From the NCBI GenBank assembly GCA_963921425.1, contig OY992832.1, forward strand, positions 29,849,489 to 29,913,488: a stretch of DNA of 64,000 bases, written 5' to 3'. Made by a program: the position numbers and the translations under genes. Positions 24,601 to 36,000 of this stretch are shown here, in pieces. Source of the stretch: Dryas octopetala. Its lineage: Eukaryota; Streptophyta; Magnoliopsida; Rosales; Rosaceae. Under the pieces are notes generated by a model, which was given only the letters and a program-made list of their open reading frames with translations, ran no database searches and had not been told where the DNA came from. Positions within the stretch are counted from its first letter, which is position 1. Each line of letters starts with the position of its first letter.

Positions 24601-25771
24601 TACTAAAGCCATCTAAAATAATGAACATGCTAACAAGTTCTTGATTCAGTTTGTGAATGCCAATCTTGCTGTTTATTTAGTGTCGTTTTATGAAATTGGG
24701 GAAGGAATGGTTGAACTATGGGGAAATATTTCATTTCGACTACAATAATCCTAGATTAGTTGTTCTATTAATGTTCTTTCTCATGGTAATAATATTATGC
24801 TTTTGTTTCCGGTGCAGATTGAAGGAGCCTTCATACAAGGTTTGGGCTGGGTAGCCCTAGAAGAACTAAAGTGGGGTGATCATGCTCATAAGTGGATCTC
24901 ACCAGGTTCCCTCTACACTTGCGGGCCTGGAAGTTACAAAATTCCTTCTATGAATGATGTCCCCTTTAAATTTAGTGTATCACTTCTGAAGGTATGCTCA
25001 TTCTCCCTGTAAGCGCATGCTATCGATTATTATTATTCTCCCTCCCTGGCTACCTATATTGATTAATTAGCTACCGCTATTATGTTCTTGCTAGCAAATA
25101 CCACTATTTTTGGTTTTGGATCTTCCTAATAATTCCTGCAGGAGGTTTTGGACTCATTTTTCTTTCCTTTTTTTTTTTTTTTTTTTTTTTTTTTTCTAAA
25201 CCTTCAATAAAAAATATTTATTCTCTTCATAAAAAGTAGGAGGTAGAAGAATCAATAAATATTTCTTTTTCAGTTCATCCCTGGAGTTGAATACCTCATT
25301 CAAGAATTGTTTTTGATCTAACCCGTAGGAATCAATACAAAAGGCAAAACCCTTATGATACACTAGATCCGACCCTCCTTCCTCCCGAAGATTTAATTCT
25401 TTGATTTCAAGTTGTATATATACAAATAGAATTAACTTTGGCTTCCCAGCATAAGTTATGATTCACTTTTTAAACTTAAATCAAGTAACAGTCTTGACCT
25501 GTTTGTGGTTTTATTTTCCAATTGATAGGGACATCCAAATGTGAAGGCCCTCCACTCATCCAAAGCTGTTGGTGAGCCACCATTTTTCTTGGCTTCAGCT
25601 GTCTTTTTTGCCATCAAAGATGCCATTATAGCTGCAAGAGCAGAAGTAGGGTGTAACGAGTGGTTTCCACTTGATAATCCCGCAACACCTGAACGAATAC
25701 GAATGGCTTGTTTAGACGAATTTATAGCACCATATGTTAGTTCAGATTTTCGTGCCAAGCTTAGTGTTTGA
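10412..25771 (+). CDS. XDH1: Xanthine dehydrogenase, complete 14-exon gene
   Basis: Oxidises hypoxanthine to xanthine and xanthine to urate, usually with NAD+, in cytosolic purine breakdown. Exons: 10412-10547, 10910-11009, 11138-11246, 11779-13284, 15351-15593, 15914-16228, 17166-17405, 17884-18168, 18278-18499, 20196-20357, 20980-21114, 22520-22756, 24818-24991, 25529-25771. All introns are GT-AG and frame holds throughout, giving 4,107 nt and 1,368 residues (Arabidopsis XDH1 has 1,361). Domains in order: 2Fe-2S cluster (Cys56, 61, 64); second 2Fe-2S domain (Cys126, 129, 162, 164); FAD domain, with Trp371 in LKWFAG matching Arabidopsis Trp364; molybdenum-cofactor domain with GGGFGGKE (Glu838), Arg916 and GEPPFF (Glu1304), matching Arabidopsis Glu831, Arg909 and Glu1297. 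No lesion is visible. The second base of exon 4 to the end of the FAD region lies in one 1,506-nt exon. Confidence 0.97.
13816..14172 (+). mobile_element. LINE reverse-transcriptase scraps in XDH intron 4
   Basis: Two adjoining degraded pieces recall the C-terminal zinc-binding region of plant LINE reverse transcriptase. One around 13840-13880 reads [12 protein letters not shown]. Another around 14074-14172 reads WLWRYPLEQ, then after a frame change [17 protein letters not shown]. Both are on the XDH strand. They are short and broken, so this is fossil sequence. The family call is by recognition. Confidence 0.5.
14218..14513. repeat. Foldback MITE in XDH intron 4
   Basis: An inverted repeat of about 95-100 bp per arm. 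The left arm includes GGCCTCTTTTGGAAGGCTGG, GTGAGGCAG and AGAGATGGCCA. The right arm includes the reverse, TGGCCATCTCTACC, CTGCCTCAC and GCCTTCCAAATGAGGC. No transposase is present. Target duplications were not resolved, so the superfamily is open. Confidence 0.6.
15079..15104. repeat. CT microsatellite in XDH intron 4
   Basis: A short CT run close to the exon 5 acceptor at 15351. It is probably neutral, though it is pyrimidine-rich on the sense strand. Confidence 0.7.
15611..15656. repeat. CT microsatellite in XDH intron 5
   Basis: A dinucleotide CT run of about 45 bp just downstream of the exon 5 donor at 15594. Confidence 0.9.
19163..19398. repeat. 118-bp tandem duplication in XDH intron 9
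   Basis: Two adjacent copies, 19163-19280 and 19281-19398, each beginning GAGTACATAGACTCTTCACG. They differ at only a few positions, for example TTTTGCTCC against TTTGGCTCC and TTAGAATG against TTAAAATG. It is intronic, so the protein is not affected. Confidence 0.9.
21797..21949. repeat. Stem-loop MITE in XDH intron 11
   Basis: A 153-bp inverted repeat. The left arm has ATGCTCACCTAAGGGACTT and GAGGGACAAGTGAGGGA. The right arm is its reverse complement with few mismatches and ends in CTAGGTGAGCAT. It has no coding capacity. Confidence 0.75.
24033..24112 (+). mobile_element. LINE reverse-transcriptase scrap in XDH intron 12
   Basis: One frame reads [19 protein letters not shown], resembling the PAMLYG.ECW segment common in plant LINE-type reverse transcriptases. 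It is short and flanked by unrelated sequence, so it is a fossil fragment. Confidence 0.5.
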
Positions 25772-26024
25772 TTGCTTGTTGCTGCTTTTCCATATTTGCT
25801 GATATACTACTGGCATGCACTCAGATTATGCCGGCCAGACTGTACAGTTTTTTTATTTCTTATTTCTATTATAGACTCATTCATGCTTAATATGCATGCA
25901 ATGTGTAAACCAGAAATATCAAATAGAAAACTTCAACCGTTGTTATCCATTGTGATGATAATCATGATTAATAATCAAAAGTAGTAATTATAAGGAGAAT
26001 GGTTAGACAAGTATCATGGAACCT
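25772..26024 (+). other. Downstream flank of XDH
   Basis: This must include the 3' untranslated region of XDH, which is expected within the first few hundred bases after the TGA at 25769-25771. No canonical AATAAA stands out. Nothing else is recognised. Confidence 0.35.
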
Positions 26025-26325
26025 TAAGATTACGTTTGGTATCCTACTCAATTTTTTTTTTAAAAAAAAATTAAGATTTTTTTTTAAATGTGAGTTTTCA
26101 AAATTTTAAAACTTGTTTGGTATGAAATTTGAAAACAATTTTTAAATTTAAAAAATTATGAGAGCTAAGAAAGAAGTGTAAAAAAAAAAATGATGTTTTA
26201 TCATTTTTTTTTAAAGGCATGTTTTTGAAAATTGTCTATTAAACATGTTTTCTTGACTAAAACTTATTTTTTTGTTTTTTTTTTTAATATAGTTCTAAAA
26301 TAGAATACTAAACAGGTCCTTAATT
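26025..26325. repeat. MITE-like AT-rich inverted-repeat element
   Basis: The left end is CTTAAGATTACGTTTGGTATCCTA. The right end is TAGAATACTAAACAGGTCCTTAA, whose reverse complement matches it imperfectly. The interior is extremely AT-rich with long A and T runs and no coding capacity. Target duplications are uncertain. Confidence 0.5.
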
Positions 26326-27397
26326 TTCTCTCGGTTCAATTATTATAATCTATTATTAATGTACACAGCAGTTCTTTTTCTCAATTTGTATCCCGCTATT
26401 TTTTTTCTTTTCTGAAAATGTCATCATCAAAGGCAAAATAGACTTGGTCTTTTTCGCTGTTTTTCATTAAAAATAATATCAATTAGGCATTTTGTGTAAC
26501 ATATGATGGGACAGCATGAAGTTTTCAAGTAGAAAATAATACAACAACACCATCCGGTGATGTTTTGTTATAAGCAGTAGAATATATTACATTCTCTCTA
26601 TTTGGATCTTCAAAATGTGAATGTAAGGAAAAAGCCTTGTCATCTTATGCGTTTCATGTTATGTAATATAGATTTTAGCTTCTTCACTTGTCTTGTGCAT
26701 TGCATGTCACAACATTGCTAGAGACAGATTTGGTGATATGATGAAGTCCCAAATTTAGTGCAGGCTTCAGGGTTTTAAAAGATATAGTCATAAGCGAGTG
26801 ATAAACTGAATTGTTATTACATCATGTATGACATTTTCTTATGAACATGGCATGAAACTGATATGGGTAGTTGGATTTAATTTTAAATTGTGTAATACAA
26901 CTTTTTTTTTTTGTTTGTGTGTACTACAACTTCTAAACATGTTATTTCCTGTCTCTAGGATATAGGCAATTTGATATAAAGTATAATAGCTGCCTTATCT
27001 TCTTCACCAAGAAAAACAAAAACTACAATATCTTCATGTATAAGCAATTTATTTCCTTCTTTGTGATGAATTTGGCAGCTGGGAAGCATCTTTGGCATGG
27101 CATTGATGCAGAAAATATAATAATTCAATTTGTGGAGACTATAACGTGTGTCCAAATATGCGTGTGCGTGTTTGTGGAGACTGTAAAAAATGTAATTGCC
27201 TAGCTTCTGTTTTTTCTTTTCTTTTCTCAAGGATATATATGATTTGCAGAAATTTGATTAATCTCTCACAGGATATATATCTTTGGGGAGAAGGTTGGAG
27301 AATTGGTATTTATACTTCATACTCCAAACTCCATCAAACTCCACTGTTTATTGAATTTTATCAAAGTCAATAACTTTTTCAATACCGTCAAACTTTA
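26326..27397. other. Intergenic, nothing recognised
   Basis: AT-rich spacer. Open frames are short and have no recognisable protein. Confidence 0.3.
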
Positions 27398-27612
27398 ATG
27401 GACTCTTTAAAAGTCTTGATTGAATACCTACAGACTTTTATAGACTTTTTAAAAGTCTTAATTGAATACCTACAGACTTTTATAGACTTTTTAAAAGTCC
27501 TATTTGAATACCATCAAACTTTAATGGACTCTTTAAAAATCTTAATTGAATACCATCAGACTTTTCAATTCCATAAAAATCCATTAAAATCTTAATTGAA
27601 TACACCCCCCTA
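27398..27612. repeat. 42-bp minisatellite ending in an hAT-like terminus
   Basis: Four register points 42 bp apart (27401, 27443, 27485, 27527) start with GACT and continue with TTTAAAA and ATTGAATACC. The array ends at ATTGAATACACCCCCCTAA, whose reverse complement TTAGGGGGGTGTATTCAAT resembles termini of plant hAT-type MITEs. The open frame across it repeats every 14 residues because of the DNA period and is not taken as a gene. Confidence 0.7.
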
Positions 27613-29312
27613 ACTTTGAAGTTGAATAACCTTTTTATGTATTAGTACGTTACTATTCTTGTAGTTTTCTTTTCTTTTATTGTGACTGGTACATTAAAGA
27701 AAAAATTAATCCCCATTAGAATCCAGAGTATATGCTTTTTAACCTTCATCCATAAAAGAAGAATTCTTTGTTAGGCTATTAGCTAGAAATTATTTTAGTT
27801 GACCTGTTATTTTTTTGTCTTATTTTTCTGTTCTTTTCTATTATTAGAGTACGGTATTTGAGTTAGTCTAACTTTTCACTATTAATTAAATAATTATCAT
27901 ATCTATTAATCCATTTGGAGCAAACTATCTTCTTTTCAGGGATGCCAAACTGGGCGGCAGTCCAAAAGATCTATCTTCACATTGACTTTATCTTCTCCAA
28001 ATAAATGCATGTTGCCATTGCAAAATTAGTCAAAGTTTCTTTGGACAACAACTATGATTTGCTTTCATAATGCATTACGTCATTATAAATTTATAATAAT
28101 TCATTATGACTAATTTTCTTAGAAAACATAAGTCACACAAAAACAATGGAAAACAGCTTTATACATCTGTAATCGACAATGAAAATGAAAGCGTCTAGCT
28201 AAATCATTCTATTATCTTCTCCAAAAATTATTTAGTTATTAAATACTTTAGCATTATATGATTTTCACGCTTTGTAGTTGAATAAGCAGGAAAACGTTAA
28301 ACTTAATGTTTGGGAGGTAATTTTCTGGGAAGCCTTGAACAGGTCATGCATGTGGTTCATTAGATTTTTTTTTTTTTGGAAGGAATGTGGTTCATTAGAT
28401 TGATATCAGCATATTTTTCTGCTACCTTTATTGTATAGCATGACCATAATAGTTATATTGCTAGAAAATAATGCACGTTTTTGGTATTTTTGGACAGTGA
28501 GCTTATTGGCTGTTTAAACTTCAGTGAAAAAGATTTACTACCTAAAGGCTCGTGCCCAAAATTAGATAACATGTCTTAACTAATTACATTCAATATGAAT
28601 TGAAAGAAGAGAAGGAAAGATGTTTTATAACTTGAAGGAAGAAAATGAACTAATCATAAAGGATTGATATCTAAAACTTATTCTCACTAATCTCACCATT
28701 TTTGTGAGAATTAAAAGGCATAAATTTTCTATTTCAACTCATTATAATTAGTCCATCTTTCTCCTTCAAGTTTCTTGAATACACATTGAATTTTGTCATT
28801 TAATCCTAGCACCAATGAAGCCAAAATGATCAATTAGTAAACTGGTAACTATTCTCTATGATCCACCAGTACTGATTCTATTTTTTGAGATTAATTGAAT
28901 ATGTGAAATTCAGATGCAGATAAAATTGAATTTTTACTTAAACAGCTGCCAAAGTTGCTAAATTCCAAATTCCAATGGAAAGTTCCAAGTAAACCTAATC
29001 TCAACTACTTCCTCTTACTAATTCAGAGAATTGCTCACGATTCTATGTCAAACCTTGTGTTTTTTTTTTTGGGCAAGATGTTAAACCTTGTGTTTATATG
29101 CATTTATTTTGAATGTTTCTTGACTATAGCTAGTTTTGCAAGTAATGAGACTATTTCAAGAATAGTGGGATCCCATAACCCATTATCCAATTGTTAATGG
29201 TTGAAAAAGGAAATGGAAAAATTTGCAGGACTTTAATTATTGTTTTGTTACAGGCCGGTCAGAAACTTCATATATATATCATTAAACAATTGCTTTGGTG
29301 GTTGAACTGATC
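27613..29312. other. Intergenic and distal promoter of extensin 1
   Basis: AT-rich with no supported gene. Segments around 28310-28350 and 28945-29000 resemble sequence upstream of the second extensin (about 45140-45175 and 45380-45435). Two small local duplications are visible, GTGGTTCATTAGATT (near 28351 and 28386) and AAACCTTGTGTTT (near 29050 and 29083). Confidence 0.4.
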
Positions 29313-29313
29313 A

Positions 29314-29323
29314 CTATATAAAC
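29314..29323 (+). promoter_or_regulatory. TATA box of extensin 1
   Basis: CTATATAAAC lies about 100 bp before the ATG at 29416, a normal spacing for a plant TATA box with a short leader. Confidence 0.65.
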
Positions 29324-29415
29324 TGTGAACCTCTACTCAATAATCATTCACAAATAATCCTTTGATCTTTAAGCTATAATAGTCCCAAAATTGTGGGGTG
29401 TCTGAGTCCACAGTT

Positions 29416-31263
29416 ATGCTGAAAATGGCCAATCTTTGGCCTAGCCTGCTGTTTTGTGCCTTGGCTATATGCTTGATAGCCACCAATGTAGCCGCTAGTG
29501 ATGAGAAATCTTATGTTTATGGATCTCCACCGCCGCCAGCAACCCCGGCTTACCACCACAAGTCACCCCCACCCCCACAGCGGCATCATCACAAAACTCC
29601 ACCAACCCCACCTTATCACTACAAATCACCACCATATTATTATAAGTCCCCACCACCTCCATCACCATCTCCTCCACCCCCATATCTCTACAAGTCCCCA
29701 CCTCCTCCATCGCCGTCACCTCCCCCACCATATGTTTACAAGTCACCACCACCACCATCTCCATCACCACCTCCTCCTTATGTTTACAAATCTCCACCAC
29801 CCCCTTCTCCATCCCCTCCACCTCCCTATGTCTATAAGTCACCACCACCCCCATCTCCATCACCTCCCCCTCCTTATGTCTACAAGTCACCACCACCTCC
29901 TTCTCCATCTCCACCTCCCCCTTACATTTATAAATCACCACCACCACCCTCACCATCACCTCCTCCACCATATGTTTACAAGTCACCTCCTCCTCCATCT
30001 CCATCACCTCCCCCACCTTACATTTACAAATCACCTCCTCCTCCATCACCATCACCTCCCCCACCTTACATTTACAAATCACCACCACCACCATCTCCAT
30101 CACCTCCTCCTCCTTATGTGTACAAATCTCCACCACCACCTTCTCCATCACCCCCACCTCCCTATGTGTACAAGTCTCCACCACCACCTTCTCCATCACC
30201 CCCACCTCCCTATGTGTACAAGTCTCCACCACCCCCATCTCCATCACCTCCCCCTCCTTATGTCTACAAGTCACCACCACCACCTTCTCCATCACCCCCA
30301 CCACCTTCTCCATCACCCCCACCTCCCTATGTGTATAAGTCACCACCACCTCCATCTCCATCACCTCCCCCTCCTTATGTCTACAAGTCACCACCACCAC
30401 CTTCCCCATCCCCACCTCCCCCTTACATTTATAAATCACCACCACCACCCTCACCATCACCTCCTCCACCATACGTTTACAAGTCACCTCCTCCTCCATC
30501 TCCATCACCTCCCCCACCTTACATTTACAAATCACCACCACCACCATCTCCATCACCTCCTCCTCCTTATGTGTACAAATCTCCACCACCACCTTCTCCA
30601 TCACCCCCACCTCCCTATGTGTACAAGTCTCCACCACCACCTTCTCCATCACCCCCACCTCCCTATGTGTACAAGTCTCCACCACCCCCATCTCCATCAC
30701 CTCCCCCTCCTTATGTCTACAAGTCACCACCACCTCCTTATGTCTACAAGTCACCACCACCTCCTTCTCCATCCCCACCTCCACCTTACATTTATAAGTC
30801 ACCACCACCTCCTTCTCCATCCCCACCTCCACCTTACATTTATAAATCACCACCTCCTCCTTCTCCATCCCCTCCTCCACCTTACATTTACAAGTCACCA
30901 CCACCACCATCTCCATCACCTCCGCCTCCCTATGTCTACAAGTCGCCACCACCTCCTTCTCCATCACCCCCATCTCCCTATGTGTATAAGTCACCACCAC
31001 CCCCTTCTCCTTCACCTCCTCCTCCCTACGTGTACAAATCCCCACCACCACCTTCTCCATCCCCACCACCTCCTTACATTTATAAATCGCCACCACCACC
31101 CTCACCATCACCTCCTCCACCTTATGTTTACAAGTCACCACCACCCCCATCTCCATCACCTCCACCTCCCTATGTTTACAAATCACCACCACCACCATCA
31201 CCATCACCCTCACCTCCTAAACGCTACTACTACAGGTCTCCTCCACCACCTGTTTCTTACTAA
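29416..31263 (+). CDS. Extensin (hydroxyproline-rich cell-wall glycoprotein), 615 aa
   Basis: A structural wall protein, secreted, with prolines hydroxylated and arabinosylated in SPPPP blocks. Tyrosines in YVYK-type motifs cross-link within and between chains through extensin peroxidases. The chosen ATG at 29416 (a second is at 29425) gives a signal peptide with a hydrophobic core (LLFCALAICLIATNVAAS). A short His/Tyr-rich region follows, then about 32 units of the 16-residue repeat SPPPPSPSPPPPYVYK, with V, I or L before the second Tyr. One unit is lengthened by an extra SPSPPPP and one is shortened to SPPPPYVYK. The C-terminus is KRYYYRSPPPPVSY. The coding part has no intron, but an intron probably lies in the 3' untranslated region. 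Extensins are common in tandem families; a second one lies 18.6 kb downstream. Confidence 0.95.
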   Translation: MLKMANLWPSLLFCALAICLIATNVAASDEKSYVYGSPPPPATPAYHHKSPPPPQRHHHKTPPTPPYHYKSPPYYYKSPPPPSPSPPPPYLYKSPPPPSPSPPPPYVYKSPPPPSPSPPPPYVYKSPPPPSPSPPPPYVYKSPPPPSPSPPPPYVYKSPPPPSPSPPPPYIYKSPPPPSPSPPPPYVYKSPPPPSPSPPPPYIYKSPPPPSPSPPPPYIYKSPPPPSPSPPPPYVYKSPPPPSPSPPPPYVYKSPPPPSPSPPPPYVYKSPPPPSPSPPPPYVYKSPPPPSPSPPPPSPSPPPPYVYKSPPPPSPSPPPPYVYKSPPPPSPSPPPPYIYKSPPPPSPSPPPPYVYKSPPPPSPSPPPPYIYKSPPPPSPSPPPPYVYKSPPPPSPSPPPPYVYKSPPPPSPSPPPPYVYKSPPPPSPSPPPPYVYKSPPPPYVYKSPPPPSPSPPPPYIYKSPPPPSPSPPPPYIYKSPPPPSPSPPPPYIYKSPPPPSPSPPPPYVYKSPPPPSPSPPSPYVYKSPPPPSPSPPPPYVYKSPPPPSPSPPPPYIYKSPPPPSPSPPPPYVYKSPPPPSPSPPPPYVYKSPPPPSPSPSPPKRYYYRSPPPPVSY

Positions 31264-31289
31264 GCAAATAGAATTTATGTTCACTTCGT

Positions 31290-31415
31290 GTAAGTGTCTT
31301 TTATCATCAAGTTTTTCATTTACTTCTCTTATCATTGCTCTTCTTAATTCATTAAATATATGTAACCTTTTGTGATTTTCCAATTTACTAACGTCTTGTT
31401 TTGCATTAATTGCAG
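31290..31415 (+). other. Probable intron in the 3' UTR of extensin 1
   Basis: GTAAGT begins at 31290, 26 bp after the stop codon, and TTGCAG ends at 31415. The donor fits consensus and the intervening DNA is AT-rich. Several plant extensin genes are known to carry an intron in the 3' untranslated region, so this is plausible but unproven. Confidence 0.55.
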
Positions 31416-31743
31416 GTTATAGATTGGTGAAACAAATAATTGCAGCAACAGAGACTTTTATCATTGTGACTTGTTTGCATGCGATCAATCAAAACGGGAC
31501 CAAGAAAGCAATTTGAGAATAATAAGAGGGTGCAATATGGACGTGGTGTACGTGCTTTGCAGCTTTCATGCAATTTATAGTTTTATTATTTTGTTGTCGT
31601 CATAAAGGAATAAGTTACACACGATTTCTTTTATGTTGGTCATTTTCGGTTACATAAACCGAGATTTAATGTAATTAATTGGATATCATTTGTTCATAAC
31701 GTATATTTTTTATTTTTTTAAAAGTGTTGAAGATTGTGAAATT

Positions 31744-31749
31744 AATAAA
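31744..31749 (+). terminator. Candidate polyadenylation signal of extensin 1
   Basis: AATAAA about 480 bp after the stop codon and just before the large CT repeat. Other AT-rich signals nearby could serve as well. Confidence 0.35.
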
Positions 31750-31777
31750 ATGGAGCCATAATTAATTATTCCCCAAA

Positions 31778-32747
<970 letters not shown>

Positions 32748-32908
32748 TGTTAGGAAACCTTCTTAGTTTAGGACTTTAGGTTTCTTGTCCTTGTGGTTAA
32801 TGTTAGTCTTGTATATCAAGCAGTCCTAATTGCTTTAGGTAACACGTATAGGACTGTATATATATGTACTTTATTCATAATGCAATTATCAAGTTTAACC
32901 TTTCTACA
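32748..32908 (+). repeat. 5' LTR of copia 1
   Basis: 161 bp, TG...CA ends, with the TATA-like TGTATATATATG inside. It is followed directly by the primer site. Confidence 0.95.
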
Positions 32909-32920
32909 TGGTATCAGAGG
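32909..32920 (+). other. Primer-binding site of copia 1
   Basis: TGGTATCAGAGG abuts the LTR end. It matches the 3' end of initiator methionine tRNA except at the last base, as in many plant copia elements. Confidence 0.85.
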
Positions 32921-33021
32921 TTCTCACGAACTTTGTGGGCTTTTCTCTTTTCTTTTTGAAACCCTAGCCCCCCTCTCCTCTTTTCGACACCCTTGCCCCT
33001 TTTACTTCTTTCTTTGTTTCC

Positions 33022-36000
33022 ATGGCGTCTGCATCTGCTCCCTTCTCCTCTTCTACTCCCTCGGGTCCTAATGTGGCTCAGTTTTTGAAGCTCTCTGAGA
33101 CTAATTATCTCCTTTGGGAGAGTCAGATGCACCCCTTTCTTATTGGGCATGGTCTTTTTAAATTTGTTGATGGTTCTTATTCCTCTCCTCCCTCTACTGT
33201 GGCTATTCCTGCCGATGCCGCCACTGGTGCTGCTGCCTCCCTTGCTCCCAATCCGGCCTACAATCTTTGGTTTCAACAAGATCAGTTGGTGGTTAGTTAT
33301 CTCCCTTCCACTCTCTCTGAGCCCGTGCTCTCTCTTGCTGTGGGCAAATCCTCTGCTCGTGCTATTTGAGACTGTATTCGTCAGCATTTTACTCAGGCTT
33401 CCATTGCCAATTCCACCAATCTTCGCTTTCAGTTGTTGTCCATGGAAAAGGGTTCTAAGTCCGTTTCTGAGTTTCTTCAACACGCTAAGTCTCTCGCTGA
33501 TGCTCTCGCTGCCATTAATGAACCCGTGTCCAACACTGATCTTATCACGGCGGTGCTTCGTGGTTTGGGCTCTGACTTCTCTATGTTTGTAACAGCCATT
33601 CTGAACTCTCCGCCTCTGCCTGCTTTTCCTGATCTGCGTGGTCGTCTCCTTTCTTTTGAGTCACACGTCTCTCGCGCTGCTGCCCCCTCCCCTTCTCAGG
33701 CACTTCTCACGGTCCAGCCTCCGCGTGGTTCTCGCCCCTCTTTTGGCCCTCCCAATCACTACCAGGGGCCTCCCTCCAACCACTATGGCCGCAGTGGTGG
33801 TGGTGGTTACTCACGGGGTCGTGGGGGTCGCGGCCATGGTCGCAGTGGTCCCTGGCACCACCAGCCTGCGTGGTTCTCTCCCCCGCCGCTGCCCTCCTCC
33901 ATGCATTCCCATGCTTCTTCCTCCGGCATCCTTGGTGCTCCTCCGGTGATTTGGTGCAATTTTTGCAACTCACCTGGCCATAATTTCACCATGTGGCCGC
34001 ATCGTCCGCTTCCTCCAGACTCTCCTTTTGCGGGTTTTCATTCCTCTACTTCCTCTGGGTCCGGCTATCCTTCTACTCCCAGTTTTGCGCCTTCCTCTTT
34101 TGATCAACCATGGTTTACTGACACTGGCGCTACCCATCACATGACGAGCAATGGTAGTGTCTTGACTGACACTACTCCTTACAACGGTAATAACACTGTG
34201 CTTCTTGGTAACGGTGATGCCTTGCCCATAACTCAAACTGGTACCCTTCCCCTCTCTTAGGTTCTTCCAAGTTTCTATTGAAGAATGTTTTTCACGTGCC
34301 TTCTCTTACTAAAAATTTGCTCTCTGTCGCTTGTTTTACAAAAGATAATAATGTTCGCATTTCCTTTGAACCTACTCGCTTCCTTATTTCTGACTTGTCT
34401 TCTGGTGTTACTCTCTTTCAGGGCCCATGTAAGGATGGTCTCTATCCCTTGTCCGTGTCGTCGCCGCAAGCTTTCGTTGCTCACTCCTCTGCCTTGTGGC
34501 ACAATCGTTTAGGTCATCCGTCTGCTGTTGTCTTTTCTCGTTTAGATTTAGGTCTCTCTCGCCCTAGTCGTTCTATTAGGCATTTTTGTACGACTTGTGC
34601 TTTGGGTAAATCCCACAGGCTTCCTTTTTCTTCTAATAAAATAACGGCTCATTGCCCCTTTTATTTAATTCATTCTGATGTATGGATGTCATCCATTTCC
34701 TCTGTTTATGGTTACTGTTATTATGTTTTGTTTACTGACGATTATAGCCGTTTTTCGTGGATTTATCCCATGAAACTTAAATATGAAGTTCTTTCTTATT
34801 TTCGCAATTTTTATTTCATGGTCTTCAATTTATTTGGGTGCTCTGTTAAATTTTTCCAGAGTGATGGTGGCATGGAGTTTGTGAATCACTCCTTTATTGA
34901 GTTTTGCAACTCTCGTGGTATATTTCGTCGTCTTTCTTGTCCACATACCCCGCAACAAAATGGGCTTGCTGAACGCAAGCATCGCCACATTGCCACTGTT
35001 ACTCACATGCTTCTTTCTCAATCTCACGCACCCATGCACTTATGGATGGAGACGGCTTTAACTGCCGTTCTCCTCATCAATCTTTTACCTACACCTGTCT
35101 GTTCTAGGATGGTCCTCTCCCTATTTTTCGTCTTTTTGGTCGTTTACCCCTTTCTCTTTTCTTCGTACCTTTGGTTGTGCTTGATATCCTTTTCTCAGGG
35201 CTTATACTCCTAACAAATTGGCATCTCGTTCCAAGGCTTGTGTTTTTGTAGGTTATAGTGATCATTACAAGGGCTACCATTTCTTGGATCCTCTCACCAA
35301 CCGGGTCAATATCACTCGCCATGTTATCTTTGATGAAACCACCTTTCCATTTGCTTGTTCACCTTCTGCACCGCCGGCTCCTGACACCGTCCCATTAGAG
35401 CTGCGCCCCCTTGGGTTTGTTGCTCCTATTGTTCCCTCGGCACCTGCCCCCATTGAGCCCACTCTCCCGCCGGCAGCACCACCATTGGACCCTCCCTCTC
35501 CGCTGCCTTCTCCAGGCAGTGCTTCCCTGTCTGACGGTTCCTCCTCTGATGGTGACCCTGCTGCTCCGTCTCCTCCGCGACACTCCATGACTACTCGTCT
35601 TCAAGCAGGCATTGTCAAACCCAAGATTCATATTGATGGTACTGTCCGCTATCCATTGGCAACTGCCTTTGTCGCTGCTTACTCTTCCCAGGTTTCGGAG
35701 CCCTCTTGCTTTACACAAGCATCTCGTTCTCCTGAATGGCGCCTTGCTATGTCTGACGAGTTCAATACTCTTCTTAAAAATCGTACTTGGAGTCTTGTAC
35801 CTCCTCCTGCTCATATCATGCCCGTCGGCTGCAACGTTCTGATGGTTCCATTAAGCGCTATAAGGCTCGTCTTGTTGCGAAAGGCTATCATCAACAACAT
35901 GGTTTTGATTATGACGAGACCTTTAGTCCCGTTGTCAAGCCCGCTACAATCCGTTTGATTCTTAGCCTTGCCGTGTCTAAAGGGTGGTCTCTTCGTCAAC

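Noticed and set aside
27398..27595. 65-codon open frame with a 14-residue period
   Set aside because: The period is exactly the 42-bp DNA repeat, and nothing marks it as a gene.
29640..31200. Regular 48-bp repeats that could look like a CRISPR array
   Set aside because: The repeats are contiguous codon-level units of an extensin with no unique spacers, in a plant genome.
29495..31213. A 572-codon open frame antisense to extensin 1, and a 625-codon frame in another plus-strand register
   Set aside because: Both arise from the repeated, stop-poor CCA/CCT/TCA composition. They have no family resemblance, signal or independent start context.
32909..32920. tRNA-like sequence TGGTATCAGAG (also at 56102)
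   Set aside because: Only a primer-binding complement beside an LTR. No tRNA cloverleaf is present.
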